The notes below the pieces were generated by a model. That model made no database searches. It was not told the origin of the DNA and saw only the letters and a program-made list of their open reading frames with translations. From the NCBI GenBank assembly GCA_027483605.1, contig JAIXUE010000010.1, positions 1-64,000 of the forward strand: DNA of 64,000 nt, read 5' to 3'. The position numbers were made by a program, and so were the translations under genes. Positions 1 to 8,655 of the stretch are shown piece by piece; position 1 is the stretch's first letter; every line of letters begins with the position of its first letter. The stretch comes from Cryomorphaceae bacterium. Lineage in GTDB: Bacteria > Bacteroidota > Bacteroidia > Flavobacteriales_D > Crocinitomicaceae.

Positions 1-1106
1 GCATAGAGCTCTTGGTAGTAAGCTACGCTTGTTTGCGCCTGAATGTGAGTTGCTTTTTCTGAATGTCCGGACTGCGTGTCATAGAACATGGTAGCACTCG
101 TTGCATAAACCAACTCGAATTTATTTTGAATAAAATCCCACCAAGTAATTTGCTTTTCTGAGCGCAAATCTTTGTCATTTGTCGGTTTGGGCGGTAGTAT
201 TTTAATTGTACCATCTTCTGTTTTGACGGTTTGTTGATCGCTTGAACCAAAATCTAAGTACTTCGCCAATAAAAATCCGACTATTGCAAACACAACCAAG
301 GAAGACAATAGACCCAAGCACGCTTTTCTGAAATATCTGAAAAATGCGATGGCTCCAAAAAGCAATAAACTTGGTACAAATAAGGCTGGCGCTTTCCAAA
401 GGGTAAGTAGTAGCAAAATCAACATAAACCAGCGCCAACGGCGATTTCCTTTGGCTGTCATCTGCAGCGGTTGCTGAATCGGACTCACTACATCTGCTTG
501 GGTTTGTAAGTCTTGATTGATAGACCAAATATTGCTCACAACCGTTTCTTCTGTTGGTAGAACAGTCGGTTCCTGTACCACGCTTTCTGGAACTACCGGC
601 TCAACGGCCACAGGCTTTTTGACCTTTGGCGGGTCTAAATGAATTTGAAAGTAAACAACTCCTCTCGCCTGACGCAGGCCGCCAAACCATTCTTTTCCTT
701 CATCTGAGAGCGTGATTTGCTTGAGTACCACCTCGTGCAGCGTTTCTTGTAATTGCCACTGCTCATTGATTGGAATGATCAGATGGGGTCTTCGTCGAAG
801 GGTTGGCAGCTGCCATTTGAAACCACGAATCCAAGGGAAATCTTTAGCCGAACGGATTTGAGGCCAACGCCAAATGATCTGCCTAGATAAAAACATGTTT
901 TTATAAGGCTTCAAAACTTTGCGATACCAAGAATTATTGGTGTTGAGCTCCCAAGCGTCATAAACAGAAATGGCTTCTACTTGGTCAAAATGGAGTTGCT
1001 CCCATTCGATCTGATGAAAATGGTAAAATGGCAGGTGCGCGTGCTCATGGCTATTAAAAATACCCTTGAAATGCGCTTTGTAATATTTGATATGCGGATT
1101 TGCCAC
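1..1106 (-). CDS. Membrane protein of unknown family, C-terminus outside window
   Basis: The frame is open from a GTG at 1106 to the left edge, about 368 residues with no stop, so the C-terminus is missing. The GTG shares its first base with the last base of the TAG of the OmpA-like gene upstream, which suggests translational coupling and decides the start. Residues 1-150 look globular and rich in Trp, Tyr and His. A Pro/Val/Glu-rich linker (about 155-185) precedes hydrophobic segments at about 215-285 that should form two or three membrane helices; a soluble part follows. I do not recognise a family. It is the last visible gene of the leftward group that begins at 5203, so it probably acts with the OmpA-like and DUF4407 proteins in the inner membrane. 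Confidence 0.7.
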   Translation of the reverse strand, partial: MANPHIKYYKAHFKGIFNSHEHAHLPFYHFHQIEWEQLHFDQVEAISVYDAWELNTNNSWYRKVLKPYKNMFLSRQIIWRWPQIRSAKDFPWIRGFKWQLPTLRRRPHLIIPINEQWQLQETLHEVVLKQITLSDEGKEWFGGLRQARGVVYFQIHLDPPKVKKPVAVEPVVPESVVQEPTVLPTEETVVSNIWSINQDLQTQADVVSPIQQPLQMTAKGNRRWRWFMLILLLLTLWKAPALFVPSLLLFGAIAFFRYFRKACLGLLSSLVVFAIVGFLLAKYLDFGSSDQQTVKTEDGTIKILPPKPTNDKDLRSEKQITWWDFIQNKFELVYATSATMFYDTQSGHSEKATHIQAQTSVAYYQELY

Positions 1107-2407
1107 TACTCTTCTCGTCTTTCTTCTTGTGTTCGGGTTGTTTTGGTGGTGCTATTTTGAGATAACTTCACTTCTACACGTCTGTTCATTGCTCTGCCCT
1201 CTGCAGTATTGTTTTCTGTTATGGGCTCGGATTCCCCTTTTCCAGTGGCCTTGACACGCTTGGCTGCAATGCTATTTTGAATCAAGTACTGCCTTACCGC
1301 CTCTGCCCTACGCTGAGATAAAATTCGATTGGTTTCAGCATCGCCATCGGCATCTGTGTGTCCGATAATTTCAGCCGATACGTCCTTATTTTCAAGTAAA
1401 TAAGCGACGAGCTCATTGAGTTGAGGAATAGACGAGGGCAATAGCTTGGTTTTGTTTTTCTCAAATTGCACATTTGGCAAACTCAACATTTTTACTGTTG
1501 TATTTGTCGTTTCATCTACATACGTCACGGTATCTACCTTTGAATTCTTTTCTATGTAAATGGTATCGTGAATGATTTTCTCTACCACACGGACTTGGTC
1601 GGTATTCGGATTTCCACAATCACCAAAAAGCAAGCACCTAAACAACCAAAGTAAAAATGCAATTGATGCCAACAAACTTAAAATCCCGCAGCCAAAGCGC
1701 TGACATCCGGCTCCAGTGCAACCACTTGGTAACATACTTGGCATGCAGCCATTTGGTTCTGAACCAATCAAATTGCGGCCAAAAATGCCACCAAAAATAG
1801 AATTAATCCAGTTTTTAATACCCAAATTAAACCCGTAGATTTTTCGGACACAACCTCTAGATTCTTGAAAACAACCCTGGCGCTCTAAAATGATGGCTCT
1901 GGTTTCTGGCGTATCCGCATTTATAAATATCTCCTTTCCCTCCTCATCAATTTCTTGAATGCGTTTGATTACAACAGGGCCACTAATGCGGCCATGGTTA
2001 GTGCCAGGTTGATAGGCTATAAAACAGTTGTGTAAATACTTTTCCGGAACTTCATCAAATTTAAAATCTTCCCACGGGCTTGCTTTTTCATTGAAGATCT
2101 GTTCATCTTTTTCTAGCCCCATCAATAACTCGGTGGCATACATTCTCTTGCCATCAGGAGCTAGTTCTGGATGATAATAGTCAATGACCTCTTTTTCTCT
2201 GTGACTTAAAAAAGGTCCTTTTTGAATGCGGAGAAGGTGCGCTTTATAGCTTTCTTCAGAAAGCTCTTCGAGGGCATACAATTCAAAAGTTGGCTCTAAA
2301 GAAAGATAGCTAAAGATTGTTTTTTGTTCTTTACCAAGTTCTTTTGATCCTTTCGTTGAAAACTGACAACGCAATACACCTTTGTAATATGTGATGAGCG
2401 TTTTCAT
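1106..2407 (-). CDS. OmpA-family protein with long N-terminal region and one membrane helix
   Basis: A 433-residue protein. Its C-terminal part (about 312-416) is an OmpA/MotB peptidoglycan-binding domain: it contains GHTDADGD, a following SQRRAEAV helix, and NRRVEV near the end. These carry the Asp and Arg that bind diaminopimelate in this family. There is no signal peptide. Instead about 240 residues of unrecognised sequence precede a Cys/Gly-rich stretch and a single membrane helix at about 241-258. The layout is therefore cytoplasmic domain, inner-membrane helix, linker, periplasmic peptidoglycan anchor, like MotB rather than an outer-membrane OmpA. The start overlaps the stop of the preceding membrane gene by four bases (ATGA), so translation is likely coupled. 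It probably tethers this envelope complex to the cell wall. Confidence 0.85.
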   Translation of the reverse strand: MKTLITYYKGVLRCQFSTKGSKELGKEQKTIFSYLSLEPTFELYALEELSEESYKAHLLRIQKGPFLSHREKEVIDYYHPELAPDGKRMYATELLMGLEKDEQIFNEKASPWEDFKFDEVPEKYLHNCFIAYQPGTNHGRISGPVVIKRIQEIDEEGKEIFINADTPETRAIILERQGCFQESRGCVRKIYGFNLGIKNWINSIFGGIFGRNLIGSEPNGCMPSMLPSGCTGAGCQRFGCGILSLLASIAFLLWLFRCLLFGDCGNPNTDQVRVVEKIIHDTIYIEKNSKVDTVTYVDETTNTTVKMLSLPNVQFEKNKTKLLPSSIPQLNELVAYLLENKDVSAEIIGHTDADGDAETNRILSQRRAEAVRQYLIQNSIAAKRVKATGKGESEPITENNTAEGRAMNRRVEVKLSQNSTTKTTRTQEERREE

Positions 2408-3405
2408 ATTTGGACTGTTGGGCTAGTGGTAGCATTGGTTTTCGCCATTCTATTTTGAAGCTCCTTCCAACTTATATTTTCACGTTTGGTTTGAGTTGGC
2501 TCCTCTAAATATGGATTTCCTTTGTATAAAAAAGATAGATCATGTGCAGGACTATAAGCCTTGAATTTTGCCAACTCTCTCTTGGCTTCTGCCTCTAATT
2601 GTGCATAATTAGCTTCAATTAGTGCTCTAAAGTGGACATTCAGATTGGCCACATAGCTAAATTCCTTATTGCGCATCATGATGAATAACAACGCATGAGG
2701 CAAAAATAATAGCGCGCAAACTAAAAAAGCAACCATCCTAAATTCAGGGTATGCCGATGCATGTTGAAATAACTGCATGGTAAAATATTCCTCATTCACC
2801 TTTTCTTCATAAAAGGAAAGTTTTTGCGTGGCTGCGTAAGTATTTATATTTGAAGTAGTCACTACTCCATCTCTGTAGGTTTGAAGTGCTTTGTCGCGTA
2901 AAGTATCATTGTATTCCATTGTGGAAGACCAATGGAACAGCGTCGTTAGCGGAAAGACTAAAACAAATGCAAGAAGGCCCATGTAAAGAAAGCGAAAAAC
3001 AACCGTAAATCCGGGAATCGCTACATTAGTGTTCCAGCGGATGGTCTTTAGTTCTTTCCAACTGTTTTTGATCCAATCCATGGTTCGCTGCAATTTCTCT
3101 TTAGTGCTCGTCTGCATAACGACTTCATTGAGGCGCGTTAATAATTTGATTTCAGGCTTTATTAAGATCAAGGAAAAGCGAAAAATACTGATAAAAACAA
3201 AAGTTCCTAAAAGCGCAATAGGAAGCGCGAGCCAATAACTACCCGAAACAAAAAGTCCGATGACAAACATGGCCATTAAGCTACTCAGCAAAACCAGGGT
3301 AAAAGAAAACAATACAAAGTGTATGTAGCTTCTTTCCTTACCTTGCGCAGTAGCATAGCATGCGGGCTCAAGTCCGAGTAAATAAATGGCTATTTTGTCT
3401 AACAT
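2404..3405 (-). CDS. Four-helix inner-membrane protein, unknown family
   Basis: A 333-residue protein with hydrophobic segments at about 28-53, 57-80, 137-160 and 222-245. A charged, partly helical region lies between the pairs, and the soluble C-terminus has no motif that I recognise. The N-terminus, with a Cys/Ala-rich start, an Arg-Tyr pair and a close helix pair, is laid out like that of the DUF4407 neighbour, so the two may be distant relatives. That is inference from topology only. It starts five bases after the DUF4407 stop and overlaps the OmpA-like start by four bases, so it is central in a tightly packed operon. Confidence 0.75.
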   Translation of the reverse strand: MLDKIAIYLLGLEPACYATAQGKERSYIHFVLFSFTLVLLSSLMAMFVIGLFVSGSYWLALPIALLGTFVFISIFRFSLILIKPEIKLLTRLNEVVMQTSTKEKLQRTMDWIKNSWKELKTIRWNTNVAIPGFTVVFRFLYMGLLAFVLVFPLTTLFHWSSTMEYNDTLRDKALQTYRDGVVTTSNINTYAATQKLSFYEEKVNEEYFTMQLFQHASAYPEFRMVAFLVCALLFLPHALLFIMMRNKEFSYVANLNVHFRALIEANYAQLEAEAKRELAKFKAYSPAHDLSFLYKGNPYLEEPTQTKRENISWKELQNRMAKTNATTSPTVQI

Positions 3406-3410
3406 AGCTG

Positions 3411-4673
3411 TTAGGCTTGGTCGTTGTTGAAGAACTTACTAGGGTTTTCTTTAATCTCTTTGGATGTAGCTTGGTTCCATTCTTCAATAATCTGCTTATT
3501 GAGCTCCTTCTGTTTATGCATTTTCTCTTCGCGCTCAGCTTTAGCAGTTTCATAATCTAGATAAGTGTATTTATCCATGTGCATGATGCCATTGACGCTC
3601 TCGTACAGTAAAGATTCGGAAATGACTCCTGCTTCAACCTGACGCATCTTGTTGTAATTCTCTACCATGTAGTCATAAGGGCCTTTGTTGAGCATCATCT
3701 TGAAGAAAATCGGCCCCATCTCGATGCACAAGAAGACACCCAAAATGATCCAAGGAATGATTCCTCCGATTTCATGAGAAATCTGAATGCGTTTCAATAA
3801 ACCATCGTAGCCATGAGAACGCGTTTCATTGTCTTTGTAAGCTTGTCTGAGGTCATCAGTCAATTGGTTGATTTTCTCATCGGCAAAATCGAGTTGCTTT
3901 CTCCATGAACCCACTTCTGCTGCTTTGAGTTTGATAAACTTGTCTTTTTCAGCGCGCTTCGTATCGATATCCATTTGCATTTTCTTGGCGACTGGTCCGA
4001 ATCCGTAAGCTCTTTTATCTTGCATTTCTGTTTGCTGACGCGCCACTAAACCATCGATTTCATCATCGTAAGTTTTGAGCTCAGCCTCGTATCCTTTCAA
4101 CTTTTTCTCGTATTCAGCTTTGTCTTTTTCGAGTTTAGCAACATTTTGCTTGAATAAGATGTCTGTCTGGCCGTTCAGTTTTTCTGCATATTCTTTTTGA
4201 TAAGCACTCAGCTCAGAATCAATTTCGGACTCAAGAATCTTGATCTCAAGTGGCGCAGAAATAGCAAAACCCAAGATGAGTGCTATAATAATCCGAGGAA
4301 TGGCTTGACCAAATTCTTTCAAGGTGACTTTATCAGTTCCATCTCCCTTTCCTGTAGAGGAGACAATAAAACGGTCTAGGTTCAAGATGATTAAGCCCCA
4401 AACAATTCCAAAAACTATTGATCCAAGAATTGAGCCCCAACTTGTGGTGTCATGAATTGCGTTGTTTTTTGGACCAAAAATGGTATAAAACGCAAAGCCC
4501 CCCGAAAACGCTGCGAGCAAACCTGTACACAAGACAATTCCGCCTATACCCGCATACTTGACACGATCTTGCATAGGTGCTTTGGATAGAAAATAGGCAT
4601 CTGCACCGGCGCACCACCATAAAAAACGTGATACACGACTTGGTTGTTCGCTTAAATAGATTGGTTGTTCCAT
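3411..4673 (-). CDS. DUF4407 coiled-coil membrane protein
   Basis: A 420-residue protein that I assign to DUF4407. An N-terminal WWCAGAD motif precedes membrane helices at about 38-64, 83-103 and 125-147. A long charged coiled coil follows (about 150-300), then a further helix at about 308-332 and a charged C-terminal tail. In other members the coiled coil is thought to project from the membrane; the function of the family is unknown. Its start lies inside the 3' end of the 4652-5203 gene (22-base overlap), which supports one transcript. The arrangement of coiled-coil membrane protein, second membrane protein and peptidoglycan anchor suggests an envelope-spanning machine or a stress sensor, but the sequence does not show which. 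Confidence 0.85.
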   Translation of the reverse strand: MEQPIYLSEQPSRVSRFLWWCAGADAYFLSKAPMQDRVKYAGIGGIVLCTGLLAAFSGGFAFYTIFGPKNNAIHDTTSWGSILGSIVFGIVWGLIILNLDRFIVSSTGKGDGTDKVTLKEFGQAIPRIIIALILGFAISAPLEIKILESEIDSELSAYQKEYAEKLNGQTDILFKQNVAKLEKDKAEYEKKLKGYEAELKTYDDEIDGLVARQQTEMQDKRAYGFGPVAKKMQMDIDTKRAEKDKFIKLKAAEVGSWRKQLDFADEKINQLTDDLRQAYKDNETRSHGYDGLLKRIQISHEIGGIIPWIILGVFLCIEMGPIFFKMMLNKGPYDYMVENYNKMRQVEAGVISESLLYESVNGIMHMDKYTYLDYETAKAEREEKMHKQKELNKQIIEEWNQATSKEIKENPSKFFNNDQA

Positions 4674-5203
4674 GTGGTTGTATTTTGAAGGAATAATGGA
4701 TGTACTAATTTATAGTTATGATATGCTGCTTCAAAGAAGAAGCGCTTGTAGGGTATACTTTTGAATTCAAGAGAAAGGTTGACATTTTTAATTGCCAACG
4801 GTGCAACACTTTTTACTTGATGTTTGAAATTTCCAATTGGAGCTTGAATGCTATAGTAAGGAAAATGCTTGATTCGTGGTATTGGATTGGTCAGTAAAAC
4901 CCGATTGTTTTTCAAAGGCAATTCAAATTTCTTTGGAATAATTGACCAGCTTTCAAATGAACGGATTTCTAAATTGGGTGAAAAGTGATTGATGTAAGAT
5001 TTAAAAGTCCCTTTTTTTCTAAAAAAAAAGGTATTGCGTTTCCAAAACCAAAATGGTTTGGTCTTGAACTTATCGGCAACAGGTATTTGATTGTAAGTGA
5101 CCACAACAAACCAGGCTTTCGGAAAGTCAAACTCAAGGGTGAGTTCTTGTCCGTGAATAAAGTAATTCACCGACGGACTTCCGTTGAGTAGTAGTTTGAT
5201 CAT
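4652..5203 (-). CDS. Hypothetical protein, first gene of leftward envelope operon
   Basis: An open frame begins at a TTG at 5233, but the first ATG is at 5203 and gives 183 residues starting MIKLLLNGSPSV; I prefer it. The protein is rich in aromatic and basic residues, is predicted to be mostly beta, and has no signal peptide or membrane segment. No family is recognised. Its 3' end overlaps the DUF4407 start by 22 bases. A 15-base palindrome at 5230-5244 lies in its upstream region, shared with the divergent SH3 gene, and may control both directions. Confidence 0.6.
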   Translation of the reverse strand: MIKLLLNGSPSVNYFIHGQELTLEFDFPKAWFVVVTYNQIPVADKFKTKPFWFWKRNTFFFRKKGTFKSYINHFSPNLEIRSFESWSIIPKKFELPLKNNRVLLTNPIPRIKHFPYYSIQAPIGNFKHQVKSVAPLAIKNVNLSLEFKSIPYKRFFFEAAYHNYKLVHPLFLQNTTTWNNQSI

Positions 5204-5229
5204 GTTCAAATATATGAAATCGATATTTA

Positions 5230-5244
5230 ACAAGCATTGCTTGT
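5230..5244. promoter_or_regulatory. Palindrome between divergent envelope operons
   Basis: ACAAGCA-T-TGCTTGT is a perfect 7-base inverted repeat around one base. It lies in the short gap between the divergent genes starting at 5203 and 5285, so it is well placed as an operator for both. No regulator gene is adjacent. Confidence 0.35.
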
Positions 5245-5284
5245 GGATAAAAGCAATAATTTGTTAATTTGTTGAAAGTTCAAT

Positions 5285-5938
5285 ATGCCTAAAATTCATT
5301 TAGTTAAATACAAATACGAAGCAGATGTTAAAGTTTATTTCGTAGACTATCCTTATGAGGCTGATGAAAAGGTTTTCATTGTCAAGTATGCTTATGAAGC
5401 CGATTACAAAGCTTTTGAGGTAAAATATGCTTATGAGGCAGATGTAAAGGTGTATCGCGTTAAATATGCCTATGAGGCTGATGAATTTAAACGCTCCTCC
5501 AGAACTCCAAAATCCACTGGCTTCTTTAGTTCATCTGGTAGTTCAAGTTCAGATAGTAGTTCTACTATATCAGACTTTTCGTCAGGTAGTTCCTTTGGCA
5601 CAAGTTCAACTACTTCGAGTGATTCCTCTTCAGGAGGTGGATGTTTTTCTAAGCTATTCTCTTGGCTTGTTGTGATTGCATTAATTGGCGGTGCGCTCAA
5701 ATACTTTGGCATTATCGGTGACAATTCTACTGAAGACTCTTCAGGTAAAATAATCAATACCAAAGGGTTAAATCTAAGAACCGAACCAGGTACAAGCGGT
5801 GAAATCATCAAACTCATGATTCAAAATGATTCTATTTGGCAATTGAATGATTCTAGTCAAGAGATAGGTTCACAAACTTGGGTTTATGTGACCGACAAAG
5901 TAGATACTGGCTGGGTGAATAAAAAATACTTAAAATAA
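5285..5938 (+). CDS. 13-residue repeat / Ser-rich / membrane / SH3 protein
   Basis: A 217-residue protein in four parts. Residues 7-67 are five near-identical 13-residue units of the type VKYAYEADVKVYR, a repeat I associate with the DUF6150 family (moderate certainty). Residues 70-112 are almost all Ser, Thr and Gly. A membrane helix follows at about 118-138. The C-terminus (about 152-217) is a bacterial SH3 domain with the typical LNLRTEPGTSGEIIK start and a final GWVNKKYLK. The repeat domain is thus on one side of the membrane and the SH3 domain on the other; SH3 domains of this kind often bind peptidoglycan. It opens the rightward envelope operon and ends three bases before the next start. 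Confidence 0.8.
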   Translation: MPKIHLVKYKYEADVKVYFVDYPYEADEKVFIVKYAYEADYKAFEVKYAYEADVKVYRVKYAYEADEFKRSSRTPKSTGFFSSSGSSSSDSSSTISDFSSGSSFGTSSTTSSDSSSGGGCFSKLFSWLVVIALIGGALKYFGIIGDNSTEDSSGKIINTKGLNLRTEPGTSGEIIKLMIQNDSIWQLNDSSQEIGSQTWVYVTDKVDTGWVNKKYLK

Positions 5939-5941
5939 ACA

Positions 5942-7273
5942 ATGTACGCAGAACTAAAGGCTAATGCAGCCATCATCAGAGTAGTTGGTATTTTTGAAGA
6001 AAAGTACTCCAAAAAACTTGAGCAACGCTTCCAAAAATTAGGCTTCAAAAATGAAATCCTTTCCGATAATACCAAAGGTTTCCTAAAAAACAACTACTAC
6101 CCTGAGTTCCGTGATCTCATGTTCATAAGTCAGGAACCTTCAAGTGCACAAATTCTACAACTTACTACCGTTCCTCATATCACCTTTCTAAAAAAGGCGG
6201 GTGAAAACAATTTTATTGAAGTCGCTACTGAGGTTCAACAAGTCGAGTTATTCTTGTTTCCAAATGGCTTGCACTTCTTTTCTATCGAATTAAATCCAAA
6301 TGAACTAGCGTTATCTCAACTATCAGATCTCATGTTCTGTTCGAGAAGTTTTGACTCTGAAATGAAAAATCAGGGTACTAAAATCACTTGGGTAGAATGG
6401 ATCGAGAAAAATTATTTAGATAACATTCAAATCAGTTCAAAAACCGACAAGCGAATCCATGTCGATGAGTTTTCAGGAAGTAAGTTCAAGTTGTTTAGTG
6501 TCATTGATATACCTGAAAATGAGAACAAAATTGATGTGAGTACTCGTGAAAACTTACTTTACGATTTGGGTAGTGTTACTCAAATTGGTACGGCAGGTGG
6601 TAATAATTATCTGACGCCCAGTGATGAATACTTCGATACATTAATGAACGAAAAAATTGCAGTTTTTAATAATTATACAATACTTCCTTTATTTGATACT
6701 TTTACAGCTCTAGGCGAAGGTTATATAACTGCTAAAGATCCAAAGCATATGCTTGGGATGAGGCTCACTTGGACCCAAACATATTTCAGGATTTACCTTT
6801 TCAATATCTTCATGAAGTACAATCTATTCCGTTACAATTTGGAAATGGGTGATGACTCCGTAAAAGTAAGGGATGAGTTCGAAAGTTTTTTAAACACCTA
6901 CAATATTGGTCACCTATCCTACAACTTTTTACCCAATCTCATTTTCCAACAGCATCGAAAGAGTTTACAGATTGACGAAGAATTGGAAAAGTTTCAAGAG
7001 CGGATCAACCGAATTTCTCAGGCTATTCAAGAAGATCAACAAAAACGTTCTAATCTTTTGCTCGGAATTGTTGGTGCAATGACTTCAATTTCTGGATTAC
7101 AGCCAGTGTTAGAATACCTTGAAATCGGTCGTAAAACAGTCGGTATGGGGTATTTCAGTTACTACCCTGTCCTTTTACTTATCGTCTTGGTTTTAGTCCT
7201 TCCACTTTTGGCATATCTCTTCCCTGAGAAGAAAAAACAGTTTTTGCGCAAATGGAAACAAAGAAAAGCATGA
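5942..7273 (+). CDS. Large soluble domain with C-terminal coiled coil and membrane hairpin (CorA-like layout)
   Basis: A 443-residue protein. The first 340 residues look like a soluble alpha/beta domain with no motif that I know. A charged helix around 345-380 (QIDEELEKFQERINRISQAI) leads into two hydrophobic segments at about 375-395 and 402-424 and a basic tail. A long helix followed by a C-terminal helix pair is the layout of CorA and RMD1-type proteins. The CorA signature GMN is not seen, so transport of Mg is not supported. It sits between the SH3 membrane protein and a small soluble protein, whose start overlaps its stop (ATGA). Confidence 0.7.
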   Translation: MYAELKANAAIIRVVGIFEEKYSKKLEQRFQKLGFKNEILSDNTKGFLKNNYYPEFRDLMFISQEPSSAQILQLTTVPHITFLKKAGENNFIEVATEVQQVELFLFPNGLHFFSIELNPNELALSQLSDLMFCSRSFDSEMKNQGTKITWVEWIEKNYLDNIQISSKTDKRIHVDEFSGSKFKLFSVIDIPENENKIDVSTRENLLYDLGSVTQIGTAGGNNYLTPSDEYFDTLMNEKIAVFNNYTILPLFDTFTALGEGYITAKDPKHMLGMRLTWTQTYFRIYLFNIFMKYNLFRYNLEMGDDSVKVRDEFESFLNTYNIGHLSYNFLPNLIFQQHRKSLQIDEELEKFQERINRISQAIQEDQQKRSNLLLGIVGAMTSISGLQPVLEYLEIGRKTVGMGYFSYYPVLLLIVLVLVLPLLAYLFPEKKKQFLRKWKQRKA

Positions 7274-7788
7274 CTATAGAGCAGGCTTTTTACTTGTTGA
7301 AACATTTCACAGAACTTGATTCAGATGCGCATGCCCTCTTCTTAGCACATGGCTTTAAGGAGGCTGAAATCACTCAACAACTTCAAACAATCGGCTCAAA
7401 GTTTTACAATTCGTTTTGCACGAGTCCTTTCAATTTAGAAGAGCAGTTAAAAAGGGTCAAACCTATTGAAAAAATCATCCAATCCAATGGAAGAACTGCT
7501 CAGGTTTATCAGTTTGACCAAGAGATCGGCACTGAACAGGTCATTGAAAAAGAAAAAGTCAATCAAGAAGAAATTGTTCAATTGGAAAGGAATGGCCATC
7601 TGATTGAGGCCGTGCAACTCCCAGAACTTCCCCACACAAATCAGCTTGTCGTTGTGAAGTCTAAAGAAGATGCCTGGATTACCGCGTTTCCTGGAAAATA
7701 TGCCCCAGCATTTCCGAGCGATTGGATGAGTAAAGAAGAATACCAATTTGCCACTGATTTTTGGCAGCAACATGTATTTATCAAATGA
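7270..7788 (+). CDS. Hypothetical soluble protein, translationally coupled
   Basis: The frame is open from an ATG at 7252, but the ATG at 7270 forms an ATGA overlap with the stop of the previous gene, and the next gene is joined to this one in the same way, so I choose 7270 (172 residues). The protein is acidic, without signal peptide or membrane helix. The middle (residues about 55-115) is a Glu/Gln-rich stretch that may be helical. No family is recognised. Its tight coupling on both sides suggests fixed stoichiometry with the membrane and outer-membrane proteins next to it. Confidence 0.65.
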   Translation: MTIEQAFYLLKHFTELDSDAHALFLAHGFKEAEITQQLQTIGSKFYNSFCTSPFNLEEQLKRVKPIEKIIQSNGRTAQVYQFDQEIGTEQVIEKEKVNQEEIVQLERNGHLIEAVQLPELPHTNQLVVVKSKEDAWITAFPGKYAPAFPSDWMSKEEYQFATDFWQQHVFIK

Positions 7789-8591
7789 CAAAACGCAGCT
7801 TGCTTCTTTTAATTTGTATGGGTTTTACGATAAACTTGAAATCCCAGATTCTAGTGCTTGATCGTGAAAACGGAGAAGATTCCATGCCACGCAAGCAGTT
7901 ATTTGCATGGAATGTGAGCTTTTCAAGTGACAAGCAAAAGAAGAACTTACTTGAGCTATCCAACTCAGCTGAATACGATCGTTTCTTCAAGAACGACCAA
8001 GTCCTTATCACTTTATTGAATACTGATGCTTCATTTAACGGAAAAACCATTTTAGAAAACAACGGCTACTTTCAGATGCGACTGCGCAACAATGACAAAA
8101 AGCGCGTTGCGCCAGACTATTTTATGCAATATCAATGGAATGGCATTTGGGGGCTACAAAATCGAGCAATAGCAGGTTGCAATGCGCGCTTCAAATTTTG
8201 GGACGACAAAACAGACGACCTCTTCATGAGTATTGGAGCGTTTTATGAATATGAGAAATGGAATCCAAACCTAAGTAGCTATGCCTTTGGAGGAAACTCA
8301 CAAGAAATTGTGTATCGACATATTCCAAGATTGAATTTATCGGCCAAAACTGCAGTTCAGTTAACTAAAGGGATAGACTTATCTGCTATTACATTTGTGC
8401 AATTTCCGATGAATGATGCCTTCTCACATTTTACACAACCACGATGGTTCTTGGACCTCAACCTCAACTTTGACATCAACAAACACCTCTCAATGGTCCT
8501 GCATTATGACCAAAATATTGATTATTACAGACCCTTACCTATCGACACTTACTTTTATAATCTGAATATGGGTTTTCAATTGAAATGGTAA
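7785..8591 (+). CDS. Outer-membrane beta-barrel protein (DUF481-like), paralogue of 45222-46043
   Basis: I choose the ATG at 7785, which overlaps the previous stop (ATGA) and gives a clear signal peptide (MTKRSLLLLICMGF through KSQ). The mature part (about 248 residues) has alternating aromatic and polar strands, such as YFMQYQWNGIWGLQNRA and FYEYEKWNPN, and ends in an aromatic-containing strand (MGFQLKW), typical of an outer-membrane barrel. It resembles DUF481 proteins. It is clearly paralogous to the protein at 45222-46043: both carry FSSDKQK, ILENNGY/VLENNGY, QYQWNG and RPLPID. It ends the rightward operon and probably provides its outer-membrane component. Confidence 0.75.
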   Translation: MTKRSLLLLICMGFTINLKSQILVLDRENGEDSMPRKQLFAWNVSFSSDKQKKNLLELSNSAEYDRFFKNDQVLITLLNTDASFNGKTILENNGYFQMRLRNNDKKRVAPDYFMQYQWNGIWGLQNRAIAGCNARFKFWDDKTDDLFMSIGAFYEYEKWNPNLSSYAFGGNSQEIVYRHIPRLNLSAKTAVQLTKGIDLSAITFVQFPMNDAFSHFTQPRWFLDLNLNFDINKHLSMVLHYDQNIDYYRPLPIDTYFYNLNMGFQLKW

Positions 8592-8655
8592 CGCCAGCGA
8601 TAGAAAATAAATGGTTTTGGCGAGTGAATAACAATTTGGCATTAAACACTAATCT

